From Streptomyces sp. 549 (GTDB lineage Bacteria > Actinomycetota > Actinomycetes > Streptomycetales > Streptomycetaceae), in the NCBI RefSeq assembly GCF_030124175.1, contig NZ_JASKMT010000020.1, positions 1 through 64,000 of the forward strand: a stretch of DNA of 64,000 bases, read 5' to 3'. The position numbers and the translations under genes are program-made. Position 1 is the stretch's first letter; each line of letters begins with the position of its first letter. Positions 42,203 to 50,135 of this stretch are shown here, in pieces. The notes under the pieces are model-generated. The model ran no database searches. It saw nothing but the letters and a program-made list of their open reading frames with translations, and was not told where the DNA came from.

Positions 42203-43375
42203 GTGGCGGGAGCCGCAGAATTCGACCTGTACCGGCCGTCCGAAGAGCACGACATGCTCCGGGACTCGGTGCGCTCGCTCGCCGAGGCGAAGATCGCCCC
42301 GCACGCCGCCGAGGTGGACGAGGAGGCCCGCTTCCCGCAGGAGGCCCTCGACGCGCTGGTCGCCAACGACCTGCACGCCGTGCACGTGCCCGAGGCCTAC
42401 GGCGGCGCCGGTGCCGACGCGCTGGCGACCTGCATCGTCATCGAAGAGGTCGCCCGGGTCTGCGCCTCGTCCTCGCTGATCCCCGCCGTGAACAAGCTGG
42501 GCTCGCTGCCGGTGATCCTCTCCGGCTCCGAGGAGCTGAAGAAGAAGTACCTGAGCCCGCTCGCCAAGGGCGACTCGATGTTCTCCTACTGCCTGAGCGA
42601 GCCGGACGCCGGCTCGGACGCGGGCGGCATGAAGACCCGTGCGGTGCGCGACGGCGACTTCTGGGTGCTCAACGGCGTCAAGCGCTGGATCACCAACGCC
42701 GGCGTCTCCGACTACTACACGGTCATGGCCGTCACCGACCCCGACAAGCGCACCAAGGGCATCAGCGCGTTCGTGGTCGAGAAGGACGACGAGGGTGTGT
42801 CCTTCGGCGCCCCGGAGAAGAAGCTCGGCATCAAGGGCTCCCCCACCCGCGAGGTCTACCTCGACAACGTGCGCATCCCCGCCGACCGCATCATCGGCGC
42901 CGAGGGCACCGGCTTCGCCACCGCGATGCTGACCCTGGACCACACCCGCATCACCATCGCCGCACAGGCCATCGGCATCGCCCAGGGCGCGCTGGACTAC
43001 GCCAAGGGCTACGTCACCGAGCGCAAGCAGTTCGGCAAGCCGATCGGCGACTTCCAGGGCGTGCAGTTCATGCTCGCCGACATGGCGATGAAGCTGGAAG
43101 CCGCCCGCCAGCTCACCTACGCGGCAGCGGCGAAGTCCGAGCGGGTCGCCCAGGGCGGCGCCAAGGAGGACATCACCTTCTTCGGCGCGGCAGCCAAGTG
43201 CTACGCCTCCGACGCCGCCATGGAGATCACGACCGACGCCGTCCAGCTGCTCGGCGGCTACGGCTTCACCCGTGACTACCCGGTGGAGCGCATGATGCGC
43301 GACGCGAAGATCACACAGATCTACGAGGGCACGAACCAGGTGCAGCGGATCGTCATGGCCCGGAACCTTCCGTAA
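42203..43375 (+). CDS. Acyl-CoA dehydrogenase
   Basis: This FAD enzyme introduces the alpha-beta double bond of acyl-CoA in fatty or branched-chain acid breakdown. The 390-aa protein has the ordered family segments: SYCLSEPDAGSDAGGMKT near 130 (FAD loop), GVKRWITNAGVSDYYTVMA (beta domain), LDHTRITIAAQAIGIAQGALDYA, and near the end QLLGGYGFTRDYPVERMMRDAKITQIYEGTNQVQR. The Glu of YEGTNQ is the catalytic base. GTG 42203 has GGGGAG 10 nt upstream. It stands alone with a TAGAAT promoter-like element and possible operator, followed by a strong hairpin. Confidence 0.96.
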   Translation: MAGAAEFDLYRPSEEHDMLRDSVRSLAEAKIAPHAAEVDEEARFPQEALDALVANDLHAVHVPEAYGGAGADALATCIVIEEVARVCASSSLIPAVNKLGSLPVILSGSEELKKKYLSPLAKGDSMFSYCLSEPDAGSDAGGMKTRAVRDGDFWVLNGVKRWITNAGVSDYYTVMAVTDPDKRTKGISAFVVEKDDEGVSFGAPEKKLGIKGSPTREVYLDNVRIPADRIIGAEGTGFATAMLTLDHTRITIAAQAIGIAQGALDYAKGYVTERKQFGKPIGDFQGVQFMLADMAMKLEAARQLTYAAAAKSERVAQGGAKEDITFFGAAAKCYASDAAMEITTDAVQLLGGYGFTRDYPVERMMRDAKITQIYEGTNQVQRIVMARNLP

Positions 43376-43530
43376 CGGGTCTCGCCGCTCAACGGCCGTT
43401 CCTGATGGCTCGCGGGTCCCGGTCAGCGCGGAGCGTGACCAGAATGTCGACGGTTCCCCTCGCTCTGTGTCGCGGTCGGCCAACCCCCGGCGTGAGCAGG
43501 ACCGCGCCACGGCCGTACAGATGAACCAGA

Positions 43531-43562
43531 GAACGCCCCTGCCGTTCGCGGCAGGGGCGTTC
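43531..43562. terminator. Terminator hairpin between acyl-CoA dehydrogenase and accessory region
   Basis: A perfect 13-bp stem (GAACGCCCCTGCC / GGCAGGGGCGTTC, 6-nt loop) lies about 155 nt past the acyl-CoA dehydrogenase stop and 25 nt from the stop of the leftward small ORF. It can serve both strands. Confidence 0.7.
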
Positions 43563-43587
43563 GGTTGTCGGTCAGCGTCGCAGGCGG

Positions 43588-43830
43588 TCACTCGTCCTTG
43601 GGTGGGATCACGAATCCCCGCGACGGCCCCGGACCGGTTTTCTCCTCCGGGAACATGGCAGCCACAGATGCCAGCGCATCAGCCGTCACGTCCCGGCGTC
43701 TGGCCGGGTCGGCCGTGTCGTACACGCGCCATGGCCCAGCTGTGTTCTCGAGGTCCTCCGGTGCGACCACACCCGGGATTCCCAACTGCCGCAGCACGGC
43801 GTCGACTTGCCGGGCCTGCTCAGCGTCCAC
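43588..43830 (-). CDS. Small hypothetical protein
   Basis: This 80-aa frame starts DAEQARQVDAVLRQLGIPGVV and contains GPWRVYDTADPARRRDVTADALASVAAMF; the composition is protein-like. I do not recognise it. GTG 43830 follows AGGCGGAAG. It overlaps the end of another leftward frame by 11 bp, as in a coupled pair. G+C bias is weaker than in core genes, as in the rest of this accessory stretch. Confidence 0.5.
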   Translation of the reverse strand: MDAEQARQVDAVLRQLGIPGVVAPEDLENTAGPWRVYDTADPARRRDVTADALASVAAMFPEEKTGPGPSRGFVIPPKDE

Positions 43831-44035
43831 GCTTCCGCCTTCCCTCTGCTTGCGGCCAGCCCAAGGACTGTCCACCACCCGAGCAGTGCGAAGCGCACTT
43901 GCCCGGGTTGATCGGCCCACAGCCGCCGGGCTTGGGCGTGTGGGAGCAGTTGGCCGCCACCGGCACCGGGGCCTTGGTCGGGCCCGTCCACAGTTCACCG
44001 TCCACGGAGTGCCCGGCCTGCTCGATGACGGCCAC
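43820..44035 (-). CDS. Small cysteine-containing hypothetical protein
   Basis: This frame of about 71 aa from GTG 44035 (the frame is open to 44143) reads VIEQAGHSVDGELWTGPTKA and then has four cysteines spaced NC-SHTPKPGG-C-GPINPGK-C-ASH-C, which could bind a metal. No ribosome site is obvious and the start is uncertain. It overlaps the next leftward frame by 11 bp. It is possibly real but weakly supported. Confidence 0.35.
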   Translation of the reverse strand: MAVIEQAGHSVDGELWTGPTKAPVPVAANCSHTPKPGGCGPINPGKCASHCSGGGQSLGWPQAEGRRKRGR

Positions 44036-44121
44036 CGTACGCGTGAGCGCACGTTCGTCGTGCCGCTCCGCGTCGGGACGTTGGGATCGGCCCCGACACC
44101 GACCGGGACCACTGTCCCACC

Positions 44122-44319
44122 GTGTGGGCGGACGCAGAAGCACAGGAGATCCTGTTGCAGGGATGGAAGCCTGCCCCCGAGACTCTGGCGAACTGCGAGG
44201 CGAGCAGCCCAGCGAATGGTCCGGTGCCCGCCAGCGAGGCCATCGTCAGGATTCCCGCCCGGATGATTCCGATGATCAGGGAGGCATGCGATGCCGTCGA
44301 GCGTGCCCAGCTTCGCTGA
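44122..44319 (+). CDS. Possible small ORF upstream of DUF6879 gene
   Basis: This 65-aa frame (begins WADAEAQEILLQGWKPAPE, ends ACDAVERAQLR) has moderate third-position G+C and overlaps the start of the DUF6879 gene by 29 nt. It is unrecognised. It could be translated ahead of and coupled to the next gene, or be a chance frame. Confidence 0.3.
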   Translation: MWADAEAQEILLQGWKPAPETLANCEASSPANGPVPASEAIVRIPARMIPMIREACDAVERAQLR

Positions 44320-44806
44320 GCTGCTTGGCCAGTGCGTGCGGTCCGCCGTCCACCTGGAGTTGCGCGACTCCTACGCCGCCGCGGACCGGTTCGAGGCGTG
44401 GAAGCGTGGGGAGCGGATCAACTGGGAGGACCTCGAGTCCTGGTGGCATCCCTACGACCAGTTGATCGCCGACACCGTCGCCAGGGGCGTGGTGATCCGG
44501 CGAGCGCGGGTGGTCTCCGAGCCGGTGTCGGAGTACATCCGCTGGGAGCACTACGTCACTCACGCCAACGTCACGGCAGGGGAGCAAGTCCGCTGGCTGC
44601 CCCGGCGGCGAGCCACGACCATCCCCCTGCCCGGCAACGACTTCTGGCTGTTCGACGACAAGCTGCTGCGGGTCCACCACTTCTCAGGTGGCGGCGTGGT
44701 GGTGGAGGACGAGATCACGGCCGCCCCGGAGGCGGTGAAACTGTGCGCGGCGGCGTTTGAAACGGTCTGGGAACGAGCGATCCCGCACCACCAGTACAAG
44801 GTCTGA
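44291..44806 (+). CDS. DUF6879 family protein
   Basis: This 171-aa soluble protein has the features I associate with DUF6879: SFAELLGQCVRSAVHLELRDSYA at the start, VARGVVIRRARVVSEPVSEYIRWEH in the middle, ANVTAGEQVRWLPRRRATTIPLPGNDFWLFDDKLLRVHHF, and an ending KLCAAAFETVWERAIPHHQY. In Streptomyces such genes sit next to XRE/DUF5753 regulators of the WhiJ/AbaA-like type and often occur in many copies; their biochemical role is unknown. The ATG at 44291 has GGGAGG 6 nt upstream. The regulator expected downstream is present only as a broken fragment. Confidence 0.85.
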   Translation: MPSSVPSFAELLGQCVRSAVHLELRDSYAAADRFEAWKRGERINWEDLESWWHPYDQLIADTVARGVVIRRARVVSEPVSEYIRWEHYVTHANVTAGEQVRWLPRRRATTIPLPGNDFWLFDDKLLRVHHFSGGGVVVEDEITAAPEAVKLCAAAFETVWERAIPHHQYKV

Positions 44807-44820
44807 CGAAAGCCAGCTCC

Positions 44821-45009
44821 ATGCCCCCGGACCCCCCGTCACGCGTTCAGAAGGCCCGCGAAGCCCTGGCCGGCCGTCTGCGTGAGATCCGGAAGGACGC
44901 GGGGATCAGCGGGCGGGAGCAGCCCGCTCCCTCATCGCGGAGGCGGTGGCATCCCTGGGCTGACCGGGGGTGGCGGCATCCCGCATACAGCAGCAGCTCA
45001 ACGCCCTGA
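44821..45009 (+). pseudogene. Broken XRE-type helix-turn-helix regulator
   Basis: The frame opens with RVQKAREALAGRLREIRKDAGISGRE, which matches the beginning of XRE/DUF5753 regulators, but after about 35 codons the sequence becomes unrelated and stops at residue 62, without the recognition helix or the DUF5753 part (full proteins are about 280 aa). Further protein-like sequence in another frame (IQQQLNALMTENGVLPVPPEEAAGL, about 44980-45060) suggests deletion and frameshift rather than a short gene. It is therefore called a remnant of the usual partner of the DUF6879 gene. Confidence 0.5.
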
Positions 45010-45165
45010 TGACCGAGAACGGGGTCCTGCCGGTGCCACCGGAGGAGGCTGCCGGGCTGACTGCACGCCTGCGTTCGCGGCCGTTGCAGTCCAGGGCCGG
45101 TAACGACTCCGTCACAGATTGCTGCCCAGGCGGCGGGCAGTGCGCGGCGGCGTCACCATCGGCGC

Positions 45166-45822
45166 ATGGGAATCCGACGTGTCTGTGCCGTGCCGATGCT
45201 GGTGGCGGCTCTTGCCCTGTCCGTCGCCGCCTGCGAGGTCTCCACGGACGACCCGGAGGGCAGTCCGCTGCCGGGCTCGTCCTCACCGGCGGAGCCGGAC
45301 GGGTCTTCCGACGGCTCCCCCGGCGACGCCAAGAAGTCGCCTGCCGCCGAGGCGGAGCTGCCCGACCTCGTCGGAATGGGCTTGCAGTCGGCGCAGGACA
45401 CCGCGCAGGAGGCCGGGTTCGGCCGTCTCACCTCGCACGACGCGCTCGGCCGGGGGCGTGCCCAGGCGTTCGACCGGAACTGGAAGGTGTGCTTCCAGGA
45501 TCCCGCTCCGGGGACGCACCCGACTGACGGCACCGTCGACATGGGGACGGTCAAGCTCGACGAGCAGTGCCCGGAGGAGGACCGGAAGCCGGAGCAGGCC
45601 AACGGCAGCATGCCGGAGTTCAAGGGCAAGTCGGTCCGGGCGGCCCGGCAGGCCCTGGACTCCTCCACGAGCATCGAGGTGCAGGACGCGACCGGCGAGG
45701 AGCGCATCACGCTCATCGAGTCCAACTGGCGGGTCTGCTCGCAGGAACCGAAGGCGGGCACCGAACTGACCGGCCAGCCGGTGACGTTGCGCGCCGTGAA
45801 GTTCGAGGAGAAGTGCCCCTAG
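45166..45822 (+). CDS. Lipoprotein with two PASTA-like modules
   Basis: This 218-aa protein has a lipoprotein signal (MGIRRVCAVPMLVAALALSVAAC, lipobox L-S-V-A-A-C) and an acidic Ser/Pro linker. Two related modules follow, about residues 66-137 (LPDLVGMGLQSAQDTAQEAGF...) and 149-218 (MPEFKGKSVRAARQALDSS...). Each ends with N-W-(K/R)-V-C...P..GT...C-P, so each has two cysteines that may form a disulfide. PASTA modules usually sit on Ser/Thr kinases and penicillin-binding proteins and bind peptidoglycan fragments; here they stand on a free lipoprotein. No ribosome site is seen before ATG 45166. It converges with the following lipoprotein gene. Confidence 0.8.
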   Translation: MGIRRVCAVPMLVAALALSVAACEVSTDDPEGSPLPGSSSPAEPDGSSDGSPGDAKKSPAAEAELPDLVGMGLQSAQDTAQEAGFGRLTSHDALGRGRAQAFDRNWKVCFQDPAPGTHPTDGTVDMGTVKLDEQCPEEDRKPEQANGSMPEFKGKSVRAARQALDSSTSIEVQDATGEERITLIESNWRVCSQEPKAGTELTGQPVTLRAVKFEEKCP

Positions 45823-45853
45823 AGCAGCGGGCCCAACCACAGCACAGAGGGGC

Positions 45854-46519
45854 TCAGCCGCCGACGCCGACCTCGTTGTCCGGGGCACCGTCGCCCTGCG
45901 TCGGGAGGTCGCCCCGCTCGGTGGGCGGGCTTCCCGGCCCGGTGGGCTCCTCGCCCGGACCGGAGCCCGGTCCGGGTCCGCCAGGCGCGGGGGCGGCCGT
46001 GGCTTCGGGCAGCAGGTCGTCGAGTTCGCGGGCGTCGGCCCGGCGGGCGTTCTCGGCTGCGCTGCGCAGCGTGGAACGGTCCACGGCTGCCCGGTCCGCG
46101 GTCACCCGGGTGAGGTAGCCGTCACCGGCGCGCTGGTACTCGTGCTGCTCCGGACCGGGCAGATACCAGTGCTTGCCGTCGCGCTCGCACTGCTGCGGTG
46201 CCGCGCCCTGTTCACTGGCGCAGTGCGTGTCCTCCGGGCGGCCGCGGTCCACAGCGAGTTGGATGACGCCGCCGCCCGACGTGGAGACGTACGAGGCGGT
46301 GAAACCGTCGTGGCCGATCGGGCCGACGGACTGACTGGCGAGGTCGTAGCCCGGCACCTCAGTCACGTGGACCAGTTCCAGGCGCACCCCCAACGTCTTG
46401 GCGCGGGCTCGGAGTTCGGCCTGGTCCGGTGCTGCGGCACCTTCCCCGCCGCAGCCGGACAGGGGAAGGGCGAGCGCCAGCAGGCCGGCTCCGAGCGTCC
46501 GGCGTAGCGCGGGTCTCAT
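45854..46519 (-). CDS. Putative lipoprotein, unknown function
   Basis: This 221-aa protein starts MRPALRRTLGAGLLALALPLSGCGG, a clear lipoprotein signal with lipobox L-P-L-S-G-C. The mature part is about 120 residues of mixed structure (VTEVPGYDLASQSVGPIGHDGFTASYVS) with two cysteines, followed by a Pro/Gly-rich tail. No family is recognised. The ATG at 46519 has GAGAGG about 7 nt upstream and fits the signal; a longer upstream frame lacks one. Confidence 0.72.
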   Translation of the reverse strand: MRPALRRTLGAGLLALALPLSGCGGEGAAAPDQAELRARAKTLGVRLELVHVTEVPGYDLASQSVGPIGHDGFTASYVSTSGGGVIQLAVDRGRPEDTHCASEQGAAPQQCERDGKHWYLPGPEQHEYQRAGDGYLTRVTADRAAVDRSTLRSAAENARRADARELDDLLPEATAAPAPGGPGPGSGPGEEPTGPGSPPTERGDLPTQGDGAPDNEVGVGG

Positions 46520-46624
46520 GGTCTGCCTCTCGGTCTTTCCGGCTGCTCCGCTTCCGCCGCGGGTCCGCGGGCGTCGCAGGTCCGGGCTTGTCACAGGTTC
46601 GGACTCGTCACAGGTCCGGGCTTG

Positions 46625-47146
46625 TCACAGGTTCTCGAAGGGCGCCGCGTAGCGGAACTCGCCGGTGAGCGTGGGGCGGTGGGCGGTGAGGGTGCGGACC
46701 TGGAAGAAGTCGACCCAGGTCGGGTCGGGTGCGGTGACGCCGTGCTCGGTGGACGGCTGGAAGCCGAAGCGGCCGTAGTAGGCGGGGCTGCCGAGCAGGG
46801 CGACGAGGGGCTCGCCGAGGGCGTCGGCGGCGCCGAGCACGGCGTGCATGAGCGCCTGGCCGACGCCTCGGCCCTGGTGGTCGGGGTGCACGCTGAGCGG
46901 GCCGAGGCCGAGGGCGGGCTGCCCGGCGACCCGGCCGCGGGTGCAGACCACGTGGCCGACGGGCCGGCCGCCGTCCTGCGGGTCGATGGCGACCAGCGAG
47001 AGGGCTGGCAGCCAGTCGGGGCAGTCGCGCAGCGCGTCCAGCAGGGTGGTCTCCACCGGCTCTGGCACCTCGGTGTTCGCGAAGGCGGCGGTGGTGACCT
47101 CACGCACCGCGTTGAGGTCGGCCGGAGTCTCGGTTCTGATCAGCAC
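46625..47146 (-). CDS. GNAT family N-acetyltransferase
   Basis: This 173-aa acetyl-CoA-dependent acyltransferase has an N-terminal strand-helix IRTETPADLNAVREVTTAAF, the core LGLGPLSVHPDHQGRGVGQALMHAVL (Q-G-R-G-V-G pyrophosphate loop at about residues 90-100), and the turn LLGSPAYYGRFGFQPSTEHGV typical of the YhbS-like subgroup. The substrate is unknown. GTG 47146 begins the conserved part; the ribosome site is poor. A longer frame upstream lies antisense to the lectin gene and is discounted. Confidence 0.85.
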   Translation of the reverse strand: MLIRTETPADLNAVREVTTAAFANTEVPEPVETTLLDALRDCPDWLPALSLVAIDPQDGGRPVGHVVCTRGRVAGQPALGLGPLSVHPDHQGRGVGQALMHAVLGAADALGEPLVALLGSPAYYGRFGFQPSTEHGVTAPDPTWVDFFQVRTLTAHRPTLTGEFRYAAPFENL

Positions 47147-47353
47147 CCGGAAAGCCTGGTGTTCGGGCGCCGCCACCGCAACCGGGTTTCCGGCCCGGGA
47201 TGCGGGACCTTGCCGCAACGACCGGGCGCCGGGTGAGCGGGCGGGCGACTGTCGGTGGGGCGGCTTACCGTGGGCGGTGACCGGCCACCGTGGCCGGTCA
47301 CCGTGACCGGCCGGGGTGCCCGGGCGGCGTGACCGGCCGGGTGGCCGGTGTGA

Positions 47354-47821
47354 GTGAACGGGGTGCGGGTGTCGGTGGTGGACGGGGTGTACCGGGTGCG
47401 CAACGTGGGCAGCGGGCTGCTGCTGGAGGTGTACGGGGGGCGGACCGGCAGCGGGGTGAACGTGCAGCAGGGGGATGACGACGGGCGGCCCGGCCAGCGG
47501 TGGCGGATCACCGCGGTGCATCCCGGCAGCGCGCTGCACCACCTCGACAACGTGGACGGCGGCGCGCGGCTGGACGTCGCCAACGCCGACACCTCGCCGG
47601 GCGCGAACGTGCAGCAGTGGCGGGCGAACGGCTTCGGCGCGCAGGAGTGGCTGCTGGAGGAGCACGTCGAGTCGCCCGGCACGTACTGCCTGGTCAGCGG
47701 GATCAGCGGGCTGCTGCTCGAGGTGGCGGACGCCTCCGGCGAGGACGGCGCCAACGTGCGGCAGGGTGAGGACGCCGACAGCGCGGCGCAGTGGTGGCGG
47801 CTGGAGCCGGCGGCGGGGTGA
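47354..47821 (+). CDS. Ricin-type beta-trefoil lectin-domain protein
   Basis: This 155-aa protein is composed almost entirely of a beta-trefoil carbohydrate-binding domain with three similar segments (VYRVRNVGSGLLLEVYGGRTGSG..., LHHLDNVDGGARLDVANADTSPGANVQQW, YCLVSGISGLLLEVADASGEDGANVRQ). There is no signal peptide, so it is either cytosolic or leaves by another route. Trefoils like this are usually appended to secreted hydrolases; a free-standing one is less common. The GTG at 47354 lacks a clear ribosome site; later in-frame GTGs (47363, 47369) are alternatives. Confidence 0.78.
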   Translation: MNGVRVSVVDGVYRVRNVGSGLLLEVYGGRTGSGVNVQQGDDDGRPGQRWRITAVHPGSALHHLDNVDGGARLDVANADTSPGANVQQWRANGFGAQEWLLEEHVESPGTYCLVSGISGLLLEVADASGEDGANVRQGEDADSAAQWWRLEPAAG

Positions 47822-47824
47822 CGG

Positions 47825-47866
47825 CCCGCAGGCCGGGCGCCCGGGAAGGGGCGTCCGGCCTGCGGG
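47825..47866. terminator. Bidirectional terminator between lectin and redox operon
   Basis: An 18-bp stem with one mismatch and a 6-nt loop (47825-47842 with 47849-47866) begins 4 nt past the lectin stop and lies 47 nt from the stop of the leftward gene. Confidence 0.75.
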
Positions 47867-47912
47867 GCTGGGAGCGGTCCGGTCAGGAACGGCGAGCAGG
47901 GGCAGGGAGCGG

Positions 47913-50135
47913 TCAGAGGGGCTTGACGCGGATGTCGCGGTAGGAGATGACGTCGGTGGTGCCGTGGACCTGGAGGCCGACGTAGCCGGAGGCGTAGCGC
48001 CTGCCGTCGGTGCCGGGGTCGTCGGCGCGGGCCGGGAAGAAGGACTGGCCGCGTACGTTGTCGAACTCGTTGATCAGCACGCCGTTGCGGTAGACGGTGT
48101 AGCGCTGGCCGACGACCTGGATCTCGTAGTCGTTCCACGTCCCCTTGGGGGTGACGCCGGATCCGCCGAGGCCGACGCGGTCGAAGCCGTAGACCGAGCC
48201 GGTCTTGTACATGTCGCCGTCGGGGCGGTCGAGGATCTGCACCTCGTGCCCGTACTTGATGGCGACCCACTCGGGCCGGGACTCCTCCGGGTGGCCGTGC
48301 GGCTGCGGGAAGCGGACGAAGGCGCCCGCGTTGGCGTTGCCGGTGCCAGGTGCGTCGTCCCGCCACTGGAACTTCAGCGAGAAGTCGTCCCATCTGCGTT
48401 CGGGGAACCAGAGCATGCCCATGCCGGCCGTGGTGGTGCTGCTGGTCATCGAGCCGTCGTCGTTGAGAGTGAACGCGCCCCCGCCGACCTGCTGCCACTT
48501 CTCGAACGACGCCCGTGTGCCGTCGAAGAGCTTGCGGTAGCCCTCGGACTGCCCGGGCGTGCCGATGCCGGAGTCGCGGGCGGCCTGGGCGATGAGTCCG
48601 CGTTCCCGTTCGTCGATGACGCCCTCGGAGCGCAGCGCGGCGAGGACCGCGTCGACGTGTTTGAGGAAGAGGGCGTGCGAGGTCCAGTCCCGCTCGTCCT
48701 CGATGCGTTCGTTGATCCGGCACCGGTTGTCGGTGATCCGGTTGGGCACACCGGTGTCGACGGTGCCGACCTGCACGGTCCGGCGTTCGTCGAACTCGGC
48801 GCAGCCGGGGGCCGGTACGCCGCCGCCGCGTACGACGGTGAAGGCGGTCTGCCCGGCCTGCGAGGTGTTGCCGGCGTTGTCGGTGGCACGGTAGGCGACG
48901 GTGTGCCGGCCGACCCGGTCGACCACGACGGGTGCGGTGTACTCCAGGTAGGGGCCGGCGTCGAGCGAGTACTCGACGGTCTTCACGCCGGAGCCGGTGT
49001 CGGTCGCCTTGACGGTGACCTCGGCGCGGTCCAGGTAGGCGCCGGCGGCGTCCTTGCTGCCGGTGACCTCGACGGTGACCCGGGGTGGTTCGGTGTCCTC
49101 GGCGGGCGGCTCGACGACGGTGAACGTCACCGACGCGACGGGTGAGACGTTGCCGGCCCGGTCGGTGGCCCGGTAGCGCACGGTGTGCGCGCCGACCTGG
49201 TGGATCATCACCGGGCCGTTGTAGGGCTGCCAGGCGCCGTCGGTGCCGCGCGCGTACTCGATCGTGTTGACGCCCGAGCCGGTGTCGGAGGCGGTGACGG
49301 TGACGGTGGCCATGCTGAGGTAGTTGCCGTCGGCGTCCTTCTCGCCGCTGACCGTGGCGGACGTCTCGGACGGGTCCTGGTCGTCGGTGGGCGGGGCGGT
49401 GACGGTGAAGCCGACGCTGTCCGGTTCCGACACGTTGCCGGCGCGGTCGGTGGCCCGGTGGCGCAGGGTGTGCTCGCCCACCTGGTCGACGACGACGGGC
49501 TGGGTGTACGGCTGCCACTCGCCGTCGGCGCCGAGGGCGAACTCGACGGTGTCCACGCCGGAGCCCTCGTCCTCCGCGGTCACGGTGACCGTGGCCTGGC
49601 CGACGTAGGCGCCGTCGGCGTTGCGGGTGCCGTCCACGGTCGCGGTGGTGGTCGGTGCGGTGGTGTCCTCGCCACCACCCTCGGTGACCACCAGCACGCC
49701 CTGCATCTGGCCGTGGCCGGGAATCGTGCAGTAGTAGCGGTACCGGCCGGGGCTGAGGGTGACCTCGGCGGTGTGCTTGCCGCCGTTGGCGTCGGACGGG
49801 TTGGCGAGGATGTTGAGCGGGACGTCGTTGTTGTACTGCGGGTCGGAGACGTCGAAGGTCAGGGTGTGCGGCATACCGGTGGTGTTGCCGGTGGCCGCGC
49901 TGTTCTCGAAGACGATGGTGGTCGGGCCGGCGACGGCGGTGGTGGGTGCGGAGGTGTAGTGGTTGATGTCGTCGTCGGCGGTCCAGGTGAGGACCTGCTG
50001 GGCGGCGGCGGCCGGTTCCGCGGCTGCGGGTGCCGCCGCCGCGGGTGCGGACGTGAGTCCGGCCAGCATCAGCAGCGTGCCCAGCAGCGCGGTCCACAGC
50101 CGTGGCGCGGCGCGCCGGTGTGCGGTGCGGGTCAT
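47913..50135 (-). CDS. Secreted cupredoxin - Ig-like repeats - DUF1080 (3-keto-glycoside hydrolase) fusion protein
   Basis: This 740-aa exported protein has a signal peptide (residues 1-40, LWTALLGTLLMLAGLTSAPAAAAPA) and a plastocyanin-like copper domain (about 45-145; ligands suggested by MPHT, Y-Y-C-T-I-P-G-H and G-Q-M). Three roughly 90-residue OmpL47/Ig-like repeats follow (about 150-430, each ending near RATDRAGN or RATDNAGN), then a linker and a DUF1080 domain (about 525-740, YRKLFDGTRASFEKWQQVGGG to SYRDIRVKPL). DUF1080 proteins include 3-keto-disaccharide hydrolases. The ATG overlaps the stop of the preceding ThuA/dehydrogenase gene by 4 bp, so both are made together. Confidence 0.88.
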   Translation of the reverse strand: MTRTAHRRAAPRLWTALLGTLLMLAGLTSAPAAAAPAAAEPAAAAQQVLTWTADDDINHYTSAPTTAVAGPTTIVFENSAATGNTTGMPHTLTFDVSDPQYNNDVPLNILANPSDANGGKHTAEVTLSPGRYRYYCTIPGHGQMQGVLVVTEGGGEDTTAPTTTATVDGTRNADGAYVGQATVTVTAEDEGSGVDTVEFALGADGEWQPYTQPVVVDQVGEHTLRHRATDRAGNVSEPDSVGFTVTAPPTDDQDPSETSATVSGEKDADGNYLSMATVTVTASDTGSGVNTIEYARGTDGAWQPYNGPVMIHQVGAHTVRYRATDRAGNVSPVASVTFTVVEPPAEDTEPPRVTVEVTGSKDAAGAYLDRAEVTVKATDTGSGVKTVEYSLDAGPYLEYTAPVVVDRVGRHTVAYRATDNAGNTSQAGQTAFTVVRGGGVPAPGCAEFDERRTVQVGTVDTGVPNRITDNRCRINERIEDERDWTSHALFLKHVDAVLAALRSEGVIDERERGLIAQAARDSGIGTPGQSEGYRKLFDGTRASFEKWQQVGGGAFTLNDDGSMTSSTTTAGMGMLWFPERRWDDFSLKFQWRDDAPGTGNANAGAFVRFPQPHGHPEESRPEWVAIKYGHEVQILDRPDGDMYKTGSVYGFDRVGLGGSGVTPKGTWNDYEIQVVGQRYTVYRNGVLINEFDNVRGQSFFPARADDPGTDGRRYASGYVGLQVHGTTDVISYRDIRVKPL

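Noticed and set aside
43376..43530. tRNA gene before the hairpin at 43531
   Set aside because: The spacing and hairpin suggested a tRNA terminator, but no T-loop (GTTCRA) or cloverleaf pairing could be traced.
46625..47665. N-terminal extension of the GNAT gene to 346 codons
   Set aside because: The extra 170 codons are antisense to the lectin gene and low-complexity; homology of the GNAT begins at 47146.
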